Shown here piece after piece: positions 54,023 to 62,635 of a stretch of 64,000 nt of DNA. The translations under genes and the position numbers were made by a program. A model generated the notes under the pieces. It made no database searches. It saw only the letters and a list, made by a program, of their open reading frames with translations, and was not told the DNA's origin. The stretch covers positions 12,817-76,816 of the forward strand of contig JBCDLG010000001.1 in the NCBI GenBank assembly GCA_038745625.1. The letters run 5' to 3'. The stretch comes from Parvularcula sp038745625. Its GTDB lineage: Bacteria; Pseudomonadota; Alphaproteobacteria; Caulobacterales; Parvularculaceae. Each line of letters starts with the position of its first letter. The first letter of the stretch is position 1.

Positions 54023-54622
54023 ATGGATATGCCGATGTCTGCAGATAAGGCCCGAGACAAACGAACCTTGGTGATCGAGAAGGCCACGGAGCTTTTCTGG
54101 CGCCAGGGCTATGACGGTGTGTCGATTGGCGACCTCGTCGAAGCGACAGGGCTCAACCGCTACACCCTCTACCAGGCCTTTGGCGGCAAGCGTGAGATCT
54201 TCATCGCGGTGCTGCTGCACTATATTGAGGAGTCCTTTGCGGAGGTGGCAGAGGCCTTTTCGCACCATCATGACAGCCCCTACGAGGCGCTTTATCACTC
54301 GCTCTACAGCAAAATGCTGGACCCTGAGATGTTCCCGGCGGGCTGTTTGATGTGCACCACCTCCGTCGATGTTGCGGCCAAAGACCCCGAAGTGGCACAA
54401 ATTCTCAATGACACCGTCATGAGCATGAACGAAGCGTTTTCGACCAGATTTGCCGAAGCCCAGCGCGGCGGCCGCGTCTCGGCGGAGCAAAATCCCACAG
54501 CTTTTGGGGAACTTGCGACGTCGCTTTACTTCTCCCTGGGAGTTCAGGCGCGGATGGGGAGGAGTCGGGAATCCCTGTCAGCGGCCCTGCGAACAACGAT
54601 CGACAGCCTGAAACTTTCCTGA
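54023..54622 (+). CDS. TetR/AcrR family transcriptional regulator
   Basis: 199-residue regulator. The N-terminal HTH (about 15-60) reads VIEKATELFWRQGYDGVSIGDLVEATGLNRYTLYQAFGGKREIF, typical of TetR. The C-terminal ligand-binding half contains CLMCTTSVDVAAKDPEVAQ, a family feature of one TetR subgroup. ATG at 54023 is used; ATGs at 54029 and 54035 are equally possible. It lies 63 bp upstream of the RND gene in the same direction and probably controls the RND/LolA-like/barrel operon (inference). Confidence 0.88.
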   Translation: MDMPMSADKARDKRTLVIEKATELFWRQGYDGVSIGDLVEATGLNRYTLYQAFGGKREIFIAVLLHYIEESFAEVAEAFSHHHDSPYEALYHSLYSKMLDPEMFPAGCLMCTTSVDVAAKDPEVAQILNDTVMSMNEAFSTRFAEAQRGGRVSAEQNPTAFGELATSLYFSLGVQARMGRSRESLSAALRTTIDSLKLS

Positions 54623-54685
54623 CGGGCATTGATTCCAGAACGATCATTCTGATATGGGCACCGGAGCCTTGTTGGGGATACCGGT

Positions 54686-57061
54686 ATGCCAGTGAAAAGC
54701 CGTACGCTTGTTGACCGCTTCGCGGTTGGCTTTACGGAGTTTGTCTTGTCGCAGCGGATCTTGGTGATCTTAGCGACCGTCGTGGCGGTTTTTGCGCTGG
54801 CGACCCAGGCCAAGCACCTGACATTTGAGAACAACTACCGGGTCTTTTTCAGCGATGAGAACCCCGAGCTGCAGGCGTTCGAAAATCTGCAGGCCACCTA
54901 CACGCAAACCGACAACGTCTTTTTCTATATCAAGCCGAAAGATGGGCGCGATGTCTTCGAGCCGGAGACCATGTCCGCCGTTGCCGACATCACCGAAGAG
55001 TCGTGGCAGCTTCCTCACTCCATTCGCGTCGATAGTGTGACGAACTTTCAGTACACCTATGCCGAAGAAGACGACCTGATCGTGGAGGATCTGATCTACG
55101 ATCCGGCCTCGCTGTCACCGGACGACTACGCTAAAAAGCGCGAGATCGCCCTCGCCGAGCCGATCCTGTCGCGGCAGCTCGTCACCGAAGATGCTGGCGC
55201 CACGGCCATCAATGTGACGCTTCAATTCCCGCAACTGAGCAATGATGAGGTGCCGAACGTTGCCTATGCTGCGCGGGATATCCGCGATCGGATGGAAGAG
55301 AAGTATCCCGATCTGAGCTTCGCCATCTCTGGCGGGGGGCTCCTCAACATGGCCTTCATGGAGAGCGGTCTAGCCGACAACACGACACTCGTGCCGCTCA
55401 TGTTCCTCGTGGTCGTGCTTTTGAGCTTCGTCACTGTGCGGTCGTTCAGCGCAACGATTTCGCTTTTCCTTGTGATCGTTCTGTCCGTCCTCGTCACGGT
55501 GGGCGCGGCCGGTGTGATGCGCGTGCCGCTAACACCGATCTCTCTGAGTTCGCTCATTGTCGTTCTGACCCTGGCGGTGGCGGACGGCATCCATATCCTT
55601 CTCACGTTCAGGCAGAACATGCAGAAGGGGATGCCGAAGCGCGAGGCGCTGGTCGATGCCATTCGCGTCAACTTCCTGGCTGTTGGCATCACGTCGCTGA
55701 CGACCATTGTTGGCTTTATGGCGCTGAACTTCTCTGACTCGCCGCCATTCTGGCACCTTGGCAATATGTCAGCCATCGGTATTTTTGCGGCGTGGGCCCT
55801 GTCCGTCACCTTCTTCCCAGCGATGCTGAGCCTTCTGCCTGCGAAAGCGGCCCAGCGGGAGGATTACGTCGACCGACACACGGTGATGGACCGGTTCGCC
55901 GACGTCATCTTGCCGCGCAGGAACATCTTTGCGCTGCTCGCGCTCAGCGGCGTGGTTGCATTGGTCGCCATGATCCCGCGCATGGAGCTCAACGACCAGT
56001 GGACCAAGTATTTTGGTGAACGGATCGAGTTCCGCCGCGACACCGACGTCATCGCCCGGGACTTTGGTCTCTTTACGGTCGATTTCTCGGTTGAAGCCGG
56101 TGAGCCAAGCGGCATCTATGAGCCCGAATATCTGCAGCGCCTTGATGCTTTTGCGGAGTGGCTCGAGACGCAGCCCAATGTCGCGCATGTCTACTCAATG
56201 TCGGACATCATGAAGCGGCTCAACAAGAATCTGAATGCTGACGACCCATCCTTTTATCGGTTGCCTGATGATCGTGAGCTATCGGCGCAGTATCTTCTCC
56301 TTTACGAGCTGTCGCTGCCTTACGGTCTCGATCTCAATGACAGGATCAACATCGACAAGTCGGCGACCCGCCTGACTGTGACGATGGAAGATGGCCCGAC
56401 CCAGGAGACCAAGGACCTGTTGATCGCCGCCACGGCCTATCTTGAGGAAAATTTCCCCGAGAATCTCCGCCCGACGCCAACCTCGACCCAGGTGATGTTC
56501 ACCTTCATCACCGACCGGAACGTGCAGCAGATGATCCAAGGCACGGTGATCGCGATCCTGGCCATCTCCGCGATCATGATCTTCACGTTCCGCAGCGTGA
56601 AACTCGGGATTTTGAGCCTGGTGCCGAACACATTACCAATAGCCACGGCATTCGGCGCTTGGGCTTTGCTTGTGGGAGAGATCGGCTTTTCGGTCTCCGT
56701 GGTCGCCGCGATCAGCCTCGGGATTGTGGTCGATGACACGGTGCACCTCATCACTAAATATGTCCGTGCCCGCCGTGAGCAGGGCCTGTCGGCGGAGGAT
56801 GCGATCCGCTATTCCTTCAACACAGTGGGGCTGGCAATCATCGTCAACACCATCATTCTCTCGATCGGGTTCAGTGTGTTGATGTTCTCGACCTTCAAAG
56901 TGACCGTGGACATGGGCCTCTTGACGAGCCTCTCGATTGTCTTTGCCCTCATCCTCGATTTTCTGCTGCTGCCTGCGCTCCTGATTTGGACCGATGGTGG
57001 CCGCGCACCCAAAACCAACCTGGAGGCCGCTGATGCCGCGCCAAACTTCTCTGCTGCTTAG
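54686..57061 (+). CDS. RND/MMPL family transporter
   Basis: 791-residue inner-membrane RND-superfamily protein: an N-terminal helix, a periplasmic loop (about 45-215), five helices (about 225-400), a second helix-loop unit (about 425-625) and six helices at the C-terminus (about 630-775). The two membrane units are homologous and contain Asp residues in helix 4-type positions (VADGIHILL near 300 and GIVVDDTVHLITK near 685), suggesting proton coupling. The layout is that of MMPL/HpnN-like lipid transporters, not drug RND pumps. The LolA-like gene starts inside its last 29 bp. Confidence 0.9.
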   Translation: MPVKSRTLVDRFAVGFTEFVLSQRILVILATVVAVFALATQAKHLTFENNYRVFFSDENPELQAFENLQATYTQTDNVFFYIKPKDGRDVFEPETMSAVADITEESWQLPHSIRVDSVTNFQYTYAEEDDLIVEDLIYDPASLSPDDYAKKREIALAEPILSRQLVTEDAGATAINVTLQFPQLSNDEVPNVAYAARDIRDRMEEKYPDLSFAISGGGLLNMAFMESGLADNTTLVPLMFLVVVLLSFVTVRSFSATISLFLVIVLSVLVTVGAAGVMRVPLTPISLSSLIVVLTLAVADGIHILLTFRQNMQKGMPKREALVDAIRVNFLAVGITSLTTIVGFMALNFSDSPPFWHLGNMSAIGIFAAWALSVTFFPAMLSLLPAKAAQREDYVDRHTVMDRFADVILPRRNIFALLALSGVVALVAMIPRMELNDQWTKYFGERIEFRRDTDVIARDFGLFTVDFSVEAGEPSGIYEPEYLQRLDAFAEWLETQPNVAHVYSMSDIMKRLNKNLNADDPSFYRLPDDRELSAQYLLLYELSLPYGLDLNDRINIDKSATRLTVTMEDGPTQETKDLLIAATAYLEENFPENLRPTPTSTQVMFTFITDRNVQQMIQGTVIAILAISAIMIFTFRSVKLGILSLVPNTLPIATAFGAWALLVGEIGFSVSVVAAISLGIVVDDTVHLITKYVRARREQGLSAEDAIRYSFNTVGLAIIVNTIILSIGFSVLMFSTFKVTVDMGLLTSLSIVFALILDFLLLPALLIWTDGGRAPKTNLEAADAAPNFSAA

Positions 57062-57863
57062 TCTTCTTGCCGCAACCACGCTGTCGGCATCGCTGCCTTC
57101 GGTCGCCATCGCTCAATCCCAAGATGTCGCCGCCATGAGCGAGGAGGAGCGGCGCGGCTACGAGATCGCGGCGCGGTCGGATCAGTCCGACAACGGTTTC
57201 GGCGGCTCCGTCGTCGAGGCGCAGATGATCCTTCGCAACGCGGCCGGGCAGGAGAGTGTCCGAGATCTTTCGTTCCAAACTCTCGAGCGCGAGAATGAGA
57301 ATGTTGGCGACAAATCGCTCGTCATCTTCGAAAGCCCGCGGGACGTGGAGGGCACGGCGCTTCTCAGCCACGCACAGATCTTAGAGCCCGATGATCAGTG
57401 GCTCTACCTGCCAGCGCTCAAACGCGTGAAACGCATCAGCTCGGCCAACAAGTCTGGTCCGTTTGTGGGATCGGAATTCGCCTTTGAGGATTTCACCGCG
57501 ACTGAGCTCAACAAATACACCTACCGGTATGTCGGTGAGGAAGAGATCGACGGCATGATGACCGATGTGATCGAGCGTTTCCCTCGCTACGAGCGCTCCG
57601 GCTACACCCGCCAGGTGAGCTATATCGACCAAGAGGTGTTCCAGCTCCGGCGGGTCGATTTTTACGACCGCAAAGACGCGCTTCTCAAAACCCTGACGCT
57701 CACGGATTATCGTGAGTATGACGGTATTTGGCGTTCGCACGCGTTCTCGATGGTCAATCATCAAAACGGGAAAGAGACGGATTTGGTCTACGAGACCTAC
57801 GACTTCTCCCAAGAGCTCGATGCCGGTGACTTCGACAAAGGGGTGCTGTCGCGCATCCGATAA
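57033..57863 (+). CDS. outer membrane lipoprotein-sorting (LolA-like) periplasmic protein
   Basis: 276-residue exported protein of the LolA-like fold. Signal peptide (cut near AIAQ, residue ~27), then a large beta-sheet domain: MILRNAAGQESVRDLSFQTLE, LLSHAQILEPDDQWLYLPALKRVKRISSANKSGPFVGSEFAFEDF and KTLTLTDYREYDGIWRSHAFSM. The LPALKRVKRI signature is characteristic of this branch, which occurs next to MMPL-type RND genes. ATG at 57033 follows GGAGG by six bases and overlaps the RND stop by 29 bp, so the two are tightly coupled. Probably carries a lipid or lipoprotein through the periplasm. Confidence 0.88.
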   Translation: MPRQTSLLLSLLAATTLSASLPSVAIAQSQDVAAMSEEERRGYEIAARSDQSDNGFGGSVVEAQMILRNAAGQESVRDLSFQTLERENENVGDKSLVIFESPRDVEGTALLSHAQILEPDDQWLYLPALKRVKRISSANKSGPFVGSEFAFEDFTATELNKYTYRYVGEEEIDGMMTDVIERFPRYERSGYTRQVSYIDQEVFQLRRVDFYDRKDALLKTLTLTDYREYDGIWRSHAFSMVNHQNGKETDLVYETYDFSQELDAGDFDKGVLSRIR

Positions 57864-57881
57864 AGGATCTGAGGGGACGTT

Positions 57882-59087
57882 ATGAGGGCATTTGGCACAT
57901 GGGTCGCCTTGGCGGCGCTCGCCCCCTCGCTCGCTTTTGCGGGTGAGTGGGAGTTTGGCGGCGAGGTCGCGGGCGAGCTGCGGGCCTTCCCGCAAGAGCC
58001 TGCACTCGACGAACAGCTCAGCGATTTCCAGCCCTCAGCGGTTGTTCTCGGCGATGTTCGTTGGACATCGGACAATGGGAAGCATCAGCTGGTCGCCGTT
58101 CCCTTTTATCGTCTGGATGGGGAGGATGACGAGCGGACCCACGCAGATTTACGCGAGGGCTACTACCGCTACTCCGGGAACAATGTCGATATTCTGGTCG
58201 GTGCGGGGAAAGTCTTCTGGGGCGTTGCCGAGAGCCGCCACCTTGTTGATATCGTCAACCAAACCGATGCGGTCGAAGATATCGACGAGGAGGACAAGCT
58301 TGGCCAGCCGATGGTCAAAGTCTCGCTTTTGAAAGACTGGGGCACGATCGATCTTTTTGCGTTGCCCTATTTCCGCCCCCGGACCTTTCCTGGATCACGC
58401 GGACGCCTACGGTTTGACCCGGTCATCAACGCTGATGACCCGATCTATGAGGACGCCGACGAAGAGTGGAACACGGATTTCGCTGTGCGCTACAGCCACT
58501 TCTTCGGTAGTTTCGATGTCGGTGTGAGCGGTTTTACCGGTACGTCGCGCGAGCCGCGCTTCACCTTTTCCCCCGAAGGTCTCGATGCGAATGGCCAGCT
58601 GGTGCCGATCTATGATCAGATCAACCAGGTCGGCGTGGACGTCCAGTACACAAACGAAGCGTGGCTTTGGAAGTTCGAGGGCATCGTCCGTGAAGGGCAG
58701 GGCGACACCTTCGCCGCCACCGTCGCTGGTTTTGAGTACACGTTTTTCGGTGTGACCGACGGCGGCGCCGATCTCGGTATCCTGGTCGAGCACCTCTATG
58801 ACGGAAGGGATGAGTTTCTCGCGCCGCCGACCGCGTCGGACAATGATCTCTTTTATGGCGCGCGCTATGCGCTCAACGATTTTCAGGACACCTCGATCCT
58901 GGTTGGTGCCATCACCGATCTTGAGAATGGCAGCTCATCGGGTCTGGTCGAGGCTGAGCGCCGTTTTGGCCAGAACTGGACCGCCGAACTCGAGGCGCGT
59001 TTTTTCTACAATGTCGACGAGGAAGACCTCCTGAGCGTCTTTCAAGACGACAGCGTCGTGACATTCCGCGTGACGCGGTATTTCTAG
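57882..59087 (+). CDS. outer-membrane beta-barrel protein of the RND/LolA-like operon
   Basis: 401-residue exported protein: signal peptide (cut near AFAG, residue ~21) and a beta-barrel-like mature part with many alternating strands (WEFGGEVAGELRAFP, LQVAVPFYRL-type strands, AVRYSHFFGSFDVGVSGFTG, AELEARFFYN) ending in VTRYF, the C-terminal phenylalanine signal for outer-membrane insertion. It resembles DUF1302-type porin-like proteins found in the same kind of cluster. It starts 18 bp after the LolA-like gene, preceded by GAGGGGA. Its last 4 bp overlap the convergent small gene. Confidence 0.82.
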   Translation: MRAFGTWVALAALAPSLAFAGEWEFGGEVAGELRAFPQEPALDEQLSDFQPSAVVLGDVRWTSDNGKHQLVAVPFYRLDGEDDERTHADLREGYYRYSGNNVDILVGAGKVFWGVAESRHLVDIVNQTDAVEDIDEEDKLGQPMVKVSLLKDWGTIDLFALPYFRPRTFPGSRGRLRFDPVINADDPIYEDADEEWNTDFAVRYSHFFGSFDVGVSGFTGTSREPRFTFSPEGLDANGQLVPIYDQINQVGVDVQYTNEAWLWKFEGIVREGQGDTFAATVAGFEYTFFGVTDGGADLGILVEHLYDGRDEFLAPPTASDNDLFYGARYALNDFQDTSILVGAITDLENGSSSGLVEAERRFGQNWTAELEARFFYNVDEEDLLSVFQDDSVVTFRVTRYF

Positions 59088-59443
59088 GGCTGGTAAGCGG
59101 TACAGGGAATATCTGGTGGCAGGGTGACCTCGTGGTCATCCGCGCGCCGCCGGAGAACGCAGCGGCCGTCCGTTATCAGAATGTCATAGGTCGACGGGAG
59201 CACGGGGCTTCTGGTCTCATAGCTCGTGGGTCGTGGCGGCAGCACGCTGAGCACGGGCTGTACTCTGGGGTCGGGCGAGCCATAGATCAAGTTGGCGCGC
59301 CCTTCGGCCTCCGCCAGGGCCGCGGCGACCACACCCAAATCATCGCTGGGGTCGAGGGCGAGGATCGCAGCCTTTTCGCTGCCACACGCTTGGCTCACGC
59401 ACGCCCCGAGGGCTGCTGTTGCAACGAGCTGCCAGAACTTCAC
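59084..59443 (-). CDS. small exported protein coupled to the S41 peptidase gene
   Basis: 119-residue protein with a signal peptide (about 1-16) and a Cys pair near its end of secretion signal (GACVSQACGS), so it may be a lipoprotein. The mature part has no recognised domain; PSTYDILITDGRCVLRR and EVTLPPDIPC suggest a small beta-rich fold with four cysteines in all. The start is GTG at 59443, with GGAGG seven bases upstream; the codon overlaps the peptidase stop (GTGA), so translation is coupled. Possibly a substrate, inhibitor or partner of that peptidase (inference). Confidence 0.75.
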   Translation of the reverse strand: MKFWQLVATAALGACVSQACGSEKAAILALDPSDDLGVVAAALAEAEGRANLIYGSPDPRVQPVLSVLPPRPTSYETRSPVLPSTYDILITDGRCVLRRRADDHEVTLPPDIPCTAYQP

Positions 59444-61086
59444 AGCGATCCCTCCGGTAGGCGCATGTCTCTGTTGGTGGACGGAATGCTGACAGGCAAG
59501 GATAGCGCGGGCCCGCCGCTGCTCAACGTCTTGCTTTCGGCCACGATCGATGAGGTGATCACGGGGCATGTGCCGGTATCGCGGTAGGACAGGGCTGCTG
59601 CGAGCAGCGCTTCGCTCTCGTCACCCAAGGCATTGTCGAGATCATCCGCCACCGTGCACCCGTCGACAGAGACACCGAAGGGGAAGCTGTTGTTGCCCGG
59701 CACGAACCCGTCGGCATACGCACCGAACCCCTTATCATTCACGCCTTGGAACTGGATGGTGTAATAGGTCTCGCCGCAATTGTCGGTGGGGTAGAAGCCG
59801 TAGGGCTTGCCGCAGGTCACATCGCCGATGAGCACCACCTCAAAATCGACGCCGCGCAGGCTGTTGATCACGGATTCGGACGCGGAGCACGTGTTCTCCG
59901 TCGACAGAACAAAGACGCGGTTGATGTTTAAGACGGGAAGGGGCGCTCCGGCCACCACGCTGAAGCCGAGGGTGGTATCGACGAAAGGGACCGCGTTGTT
60001 GGTCTCGCCCGTCACCGGGTTCACCCCGCCCGCGTCATCGTTGAAGCGAAGGTCTTCGAAGGTGCGACCGGCGGTGAAGCTCGGCCCGGCGATCATGTAG
60101 GAAAGCTGCGATGCGATGGCGAGCAAACCTCCGCCATTGTAGCGCAGATCGAGAACGAGATCGGTGACATTGGCCGCTTGCAGTTGCTGGATCGCGTCGA
60201 CGATCTCCGCCTCGGACGCGAACGGGCTGAAAGTGTTGAAGAGAATATAGCCGACATTGCCCGTCCCCGTGCTGATCACCTCCACGGTGTTCACCGGGTC
60301 GGACGTCAGGTTCTCGGACACAAGCGTCACAGTGCGTGATGCGACAGCGCCGGGATCAAGGACCTCGAAGATATGCGTCTCGCCGGCCGTCTCCGGAAAA
60401 AGGCCCGCATTGAGCGCGTCGACGTCGGCTTCGCTGTTCGCACTGACAAGGTCGACACCGTCGACGGTTAGGATCTGCGCGCCGCGGATGAAATTCACAA
60501 GGCCCCCAACTTCAGCCGCTGCCGGTGTGCCTGGATCTGTATAACGCACGCGGAAGTCTCGCGGTGGTGTCGTCGAGATTCCTGCATAGCTCACGCCGTA
60601 GCTCGCCGACGGCGCCGAGTTTCGCTCCTCAAGGAACTCCTCGGTGGACTGGCTGAAGTGAAAATCGTCACGATCCTCGCCGGACGGTTCAACCGCCGAG
60701 GTCTTCAAGCGATTGAAATAGTCGACCCGGTTGCTGAAGGAAGCTGGGTTCAGATCCGGGACTTCATCGTTCCAGAGATAGGTCTCATTGGTCCATGACC
60801 GGAGCCAGAAATTCTCGATCGTCGTCGAGCCGGGCTCGTCGGGGAAGGCGTTGCCCTCGATGTCAAAGCCGCTTCGCGGGTTCTCGCACTGCGCGATGAA
60901 ATCAGAGGCGGGCTCATAGACACCTGGTGTCCATGTGGGGCCGGAGCTGGTGGTCGTCCCTCCACTCCCACCCGATGGCGAGCTGCTGATTGCGCTGCCG
61001 CCGCTACCGCCACCACCACTGCAAGCTGTTAGCGCGAGGAACGCGACACATGCCCACGTTCCACCCAGACGCTGCCATCGGCGCAT
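59440..61086 (-). CDS. S41 family (tail-specific) peptidase, lipoprotein
   Basis: 548-residue exported peptidase. Signal peptide with lipobox TAC (LTACSGGGG near residue 21), a Gly/Ser linker (about 23-50), an N-terminal cap (about 60-160), a PDZ-like part (about 180-270) and the S41 catalytic domain (about 280-500) with LRYNGGG (near 310) and the serine in ENTCSASESVINSLRG (near 395), then GDVTCGKPYG. A lysine/serine dyad as in CtpA/tricorn core-type peptidases. It is followed by a coupled small secreted protein gene. Confidence 0.88.
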   Translation of the reverse strand: MRRWQRLGGTWACVAFLALTACSGGGGSGGSAISSSPSGGSGGTTTSSGPTWTPGVYEPASDFIAQCENPRSGFDIEGNAFPDEPGSTTIENFWLRSWTNETYLWNDEVPDLNPASFSNRVDYFNRLKTSAVEPSGEDRDDFHFSQSTEEFLEERNSAPSASYGVSYAGISTTPPRDFRVRYTDPGTPAAAEVGGLVNFIRGAQILTVDGVDLVSANSEADVDALNAGLFPETAGETHIFEVLDPGAVASRTVTLVSENLTSDPVNTVEVISTGTGNVGYILFNTFSPFASEAEIVDAIQQLQAANVTDLVLDLRYNGGGLLAIASQLSYMIAGPSFTAGRTFEDLRFNDDAGGVNPVTGETNNAVPFVDTTLGFSVVAGAPLPVLNINRVFVLSTENTCSASESVINSLRGVDFEVVLIGDVTCGKPYGFYPTDNCGETYYTIQFQGVNDKGFGAYADGFVPGNNSFPFGVSVDGCTVADDLDNALGDESEALLAAALSYRDTGTCPVITSSIVAESKTLSSGGPALSLPVSIPSTNRDMRLPEGSL

Positions 61087-61181
61087 CGTACCACTCCACT
61101 CACCCAGCTCCCGCGTAAGTTAATGCGTCCAAGGGCGACAAGGCAAGTGACGGTGTCGACGGGTTCGTCCCGCGAGAAGCC

Positions 61182-61206
61182 AAAAAAAACGGGCCCATAG
61201 GCCCGT
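61182..61206 (-). terminator. intrinsic terminator of ctrA
   Basis: ACGGGCC (61189-61195) and GGCCCGT (61200-61206) form a 7-bp stem with a CATA loop. On the minus strand it is followed by eight T. It lies 25 bp beyond the ctrA stop. Confidence 0.92.
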
Positions 61207-61231
61207 TTCTCGATCTTTTAGCAGAGCGGTT

Positions 61232-61924
61232 TTACGCCGCTTTCTCTTCGGCTGGATCACGCAGGACATAGCCGCGGCCCCAGACCGTTTCGATATAATG
61301 TTCACCTTCGGTGGCCGAGGAGAGCTTTTTCCGCAACTTACAGATGAAGACGTCAATGATCTTCAGCTCGGGCTCATCCATGCCGCCGTAAAGGTGATTG
61401 AGGAACATCTCTTTGGTCAGGGTTGTGCCCTTCCGAAGGCTGAGGAGTTCCAGCATCTGGTATTCTTTGCCCGTCAGGTGCACGCGCTGGCCAGCAACTT
61501 CGACCGTCTTCGCGTCGAGGTTCACGGACAAGCTGCCGGTGTTGATGACCGATTGGCTGTGGCCTTTCGAGCGGCGGACGATCGCGTGGATGCGCGCAAC
61601 CAGCTCGTCCTTATGGAACGGCTTGGTCATGTAGTCGTCAGCACCGAAGCCAAGGCCGCGGACCTTGTTTTCTGTGTCGCCGAGGCCCGTCAGGATCAAA
61701 ATCGGTGTTGCGACCTTCGCCACACGGAGCTGCTTGAGAACATCAAAGCCAGTCATGTCCGGAAGGTTCAGATCAAGCAGAATGATATCGTAGTCGTACA
61801 GTTTGCCGAGGTCGACGCCTTCTTCACCAAGGTCCGTCGTGTACACATTGAAGCCATCCGACTTGAGCATCAGTTCAATGCTCTGGGCCGTGGCGCCATC
61901 ATCCTCGATCAGCAGAACCCGCAT
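61232..61924 (-). CDS. ctrA: response regulator CtrA, cell-cycle master regulator
   Basis: 230-residue OmpR-type response regulator. Receiver domain (1-~120) with acidic pocket EDD (7-9), phosphorylatable Asp51 in ILLDLNLPDMTGF, TGLGD and MTKPFHKDEL; the C-terminal winged helix (about 130-225) with GKEYQMLELLSLRKG and DVFICKLRKKL. The sequence is nearly identical to Caulobacter-type CtrA and ends in Ala-Ala, the ClpXP degron used for cell-cycle proteolysis. In family members CtrA-P controls origin silencing, motility, division and methylation genes. The ATG beginning MRVLLIEDD is used. A GANTC-bearing upstream region and a strong terminator flank it. Confidence 0.97.
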   Translation of the reverse strand: MRVLLIEDDGATAQSIELMLKSDGFNVYTTDLGEEGVDLGKLYDYDIILLDLNLPDMTGFDVLKQLRVAKVATPILILTGLGDTENKVRGLGFGADDYMTKPFHKDELVARIHAIVRRSKGHSQSVINTGSLSVNLDAKTVEVAGQRVHLTGKEYQMLELLSLRKGTTLTKEMFLNHLYGGMDEPELKIIDVFICKLRKKLSSATEGEHYIETVWGRGYVLRDPAEEKAA

Positions 61925-62135
61925 GGAACCCGTCCTCCTCGTCCGTGTAGGCCTCACACCGCCATAGGCGGCACTCGAATATGTTAAAGCTAACCAATAT
62001 TTACTTTCATAAAGATTAACGTCGCGAATTTTCGAATCGCTTGGTCATCTTCCATCAACCCAGTAGAGGTTGCGTCGCGATTCTGCGCAAGGCTGCACAC
62101 CGATGATTTTGCTGGGGATCAGCAGGCCCCTGGGC
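61925..62135 (-). promoter_or_regulatory. ctrA upstream region with GANTC sites and CtrA half-sites
   Basis: Two CcrM-type GANTC sites are seen, GAATC at 62034-62038 and GATTC at 62079-62083, the kind of methylation-dependent control known for ctrA P1 in Caulobacter. AT-rich sequence at 61984-62022 contains TTAA and TTAAC half-sites but no full TTAA-N7-TTAAC box. On the plus strand this region also ends in a terminator-like hairpin (62124-62144). Confidence 0.5.
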
Positions 62136-62144
62136 CTACTTTTT
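62124..62144 (+). terminator. orphan plus-strand terminator-like hairpin
   Basis: AGGCCC (62124-62129) and GGGCCT (62132-62137) form a stem followed on the plus strand by ACTTTTT. A smaller hairpin GCTG-GGGAT-CAGC precedes it. No plus-strand gene is seen upstream of it, and its right part overlaps the end of sspB on the other strand. It may terminate an uncharacterised small RNA transcribed from the ctrA upstream region. Confidence 0.4.
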
Positions 62145-62624
62145 CCGAAACCGATCAAGGCTGACGACATCAGCGCCGCCGGAGGGGGGCTCATCGTCCG
62201 GTGGTCTGTCGGGATCCTCGGCCTGCTCGTCAGGGTCATCGGCGACATGCTCGGGCAGGTCAGACACGGACTGGAACTGAAGCGCGAAGTTGGACGATGG
62301 GTCAGCGAATTGGGTGATTGCGTCGAAGGGCACGACCAGACGCTCGGGGATCCCCTTGAACTTCAAAGTCACCGTGAAGTGGTCCTCGTCCACAATCAAG
62401 TCGTCGAACTGGTGCTGCAGGACGATGGTCATCCGGTCCGGATACTGTGTTCTCAGCCGATCAGCGATGTCGACGCCGGAGGCGAGGGTGTCGAACTCAA
62501 TGTAGAAATGGTGCTCACCAGGCAGGCTCCCCAGATCACGGGTGATCTTGAGGACATCGCGCACCACGCCGCGCATCGCATTTTGCGTGAGCCAGGCGTA
62601 GTCAAGTTCAGTGCTGTCGGACAT
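62136..62624 (-). CDS. sspB: ClpXP adaptor protein SspB (alphaproteobacterial type)
   Basis: 162-residue SspB that delivers ssrA-tagged proteins to ClpXP. The folded domain (about 1-115) has LGSLPGEHHFYIEFDT, HQFDDLIVDEDHFTVTLKFKG and RLVVPFDAITQFADPS, as in SspB-alpha of Caulobacter. A charged acidic/proline linker (about 125-148) leads to the C-terminal VVSLDRFRKK, expected to dock on the ClpX zinc domain. It lies between ctrA and the Mrp gene, all on the minus strand; ctrA has its own promoter region. Confidence 0.93.
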   Translation of the reverse strand: MSDSTELDYAWLTQNAMRGVVRDVLKITRDLGSLPGEHHFYIEFDTLASGVDIADRLRTQYPDRMTIVLQHQFDDLIVDEDHFTVTLKFKGIPERLVVPFDAITQFADPSSNFALQFQSVSDLPEHVADDPDEQAEDPDRPPDDEPPSGGADVVSLDRFRKK

Positions 62625-62635
62625 CGCTTGAGGCC

